The position numbers and the translations under genes are program-made. The notes beneath the pieces are model-generated. The model made no database searches, was not told where the DNA came from, and saw nothing but the letters and a program-made list of their open reading frames with translations. This document shows, piece after piece, positions 7,042 through 7,146 of a DNA stretch of 7,146 nucleotides. Origin of the DNA: Pseudomonadota bacterium (lineage in GTDB: Bacteria; Myxococcota_A; Bradymonadia; UBA4248); NCBI GenBank assembly GCA_009786045.1, contig WQTY01000104.1:1-7146 (forward strand), in the 5' to 3' direction. Every line of letters starts with the position of its first letter. Position 1 is the first letter of the stretch.

Positions 7042-7146
7042 CCAGATTTTTCTGTCGGGGGCAGCGCCCCCTGCGCCGCTATCGGCCGCAATCCACCGTC
7101 GCCTGCCACCACCGGCGGCAGCGGCCGATACGCGTCTACCCCCTTT
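7038..7146 (-). CDS. Possible C-terminal end of a gene entering from the right edge (doubtful)
   Basis: A minus-strand frame is open from the right edge to TGA at 7040-7038 and encodes a short Pro/Gly/Ala-rich tail of about 36 residues that ends in LPPTEKSG. Its third codon positions are mostly G or C, more so than in the protease gene. Against it, another minus frame is open to TGA at 6997-6999 and a plus-strand frame from ATG at 6988 is also open, so this GC-rich inverted-repeat sequence is simply poor in stops. The stop would overlap the -35 box of the promoter at 7013-7041. Sequence beyond the edge is needed. Confidence 0.15.
   Translation of the reverse strand, partial: KGVDAYRPLPPVVAGDGGLRPIAAQGALPPTEKSG
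7057..7134. repeat. GC-rich inverted repeats at the right edge
   Basis: Two structures lie side by side. GGGGGC (7057-7062) and GCCCCC (7066-7071) form a six-base-pair stem with a three-base loop. TATCGGCCGC (7080-7089) and GCGGCCGATA (7121-7130) form a ten-base-pair stem, extended by three pairs (7077-7079 with 7132-7134) past a one-base bulge. No T-run follows on either strand, so they are not simple terminators. They may belong to a dispersed extragenic repeat or to a gene end beyond the window. Confidence 0.6.

Noticed and set aside
6988..7146. A plus-strand frame from ATG at 6988, open to the right edge
   Set aside because: It has no ribosome binding site and a low-complexity Pro/Gly/Ser product. 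It lies in GC-rich inverted repeats where several frames on both strands are open.
6900..7146. tRNA or other structured RNA gene in the right-hand region
   Set aside because: I found no cloverleaf, no T-arm GGTTCGA-like box and no CCA end. The hairpins present do not form a tRNA layout.

Overview
The window is about 7.1 kb of bacterial DNA with moderate base composition, and both real genes lie on the minus strand. The nearly complete picture is one very large secreted lipoprotein metalloprotease (6652 down to 2240) followed, in the direction of transcription, by a long membrane-anchored protein that runs off the left edge (1931 down to 1). A very large metzincin-type lipoprotein with disulfide-type Cys-rich modules, next to a disordered single-pass membrane protein, suggests a Gram-negative bacterium of the myxobacterial / deltaproteobacterial kind. 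That placement is inference from protein style; there is no marker gene in the window.

Layout from right to left, following transcription. 7146-6653 is a region of nearly 500 bases without a convincing gene. Its rightmost 100 bases are GC-rich with two nested inverted repeats. It then holds a sigma70-like promoter (TTGACG, 17 bases, TACAAG), a perfect 14-base palindrome, a small hairpin plus T-run, a second AT-rich promoter candidate and a dyad just ahead of the ribosome binding site of the protease. 6652-2240 encodes the 1470-residue protease: a lipobox, HEMGHSLGLRHNF zinc site, SIMDY Met-turn and a Cys-rich C-terminal part. A strong Rho-independent terminator follows 22 bases after its stop codon. 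The intergenic stretch 2186-1932 contains a promoter with a perfect TATAAT and a good Shine-Dalgarno sequence for the second gene.

The second gene has no stop codon inside the window, so it is easily missed or replaced by shorter shadow frames. It is open for 643 codons. Its product has a long, probably disordered cytoplasmic region carrying a perfect 13-residue tandem repeat (39-base DNA repeat, about 7.5 copies) and two TVDFG motifs, then one transmembrane helix, then the start of a helical periplasmic domain.

The terminator and separate promoter suggest the two genes are separate transcription units, so a shared function is not implied by the sequence. The most unusual material is the repeat-bearing membrane protein and the structured 500-base region upstream of the protease.
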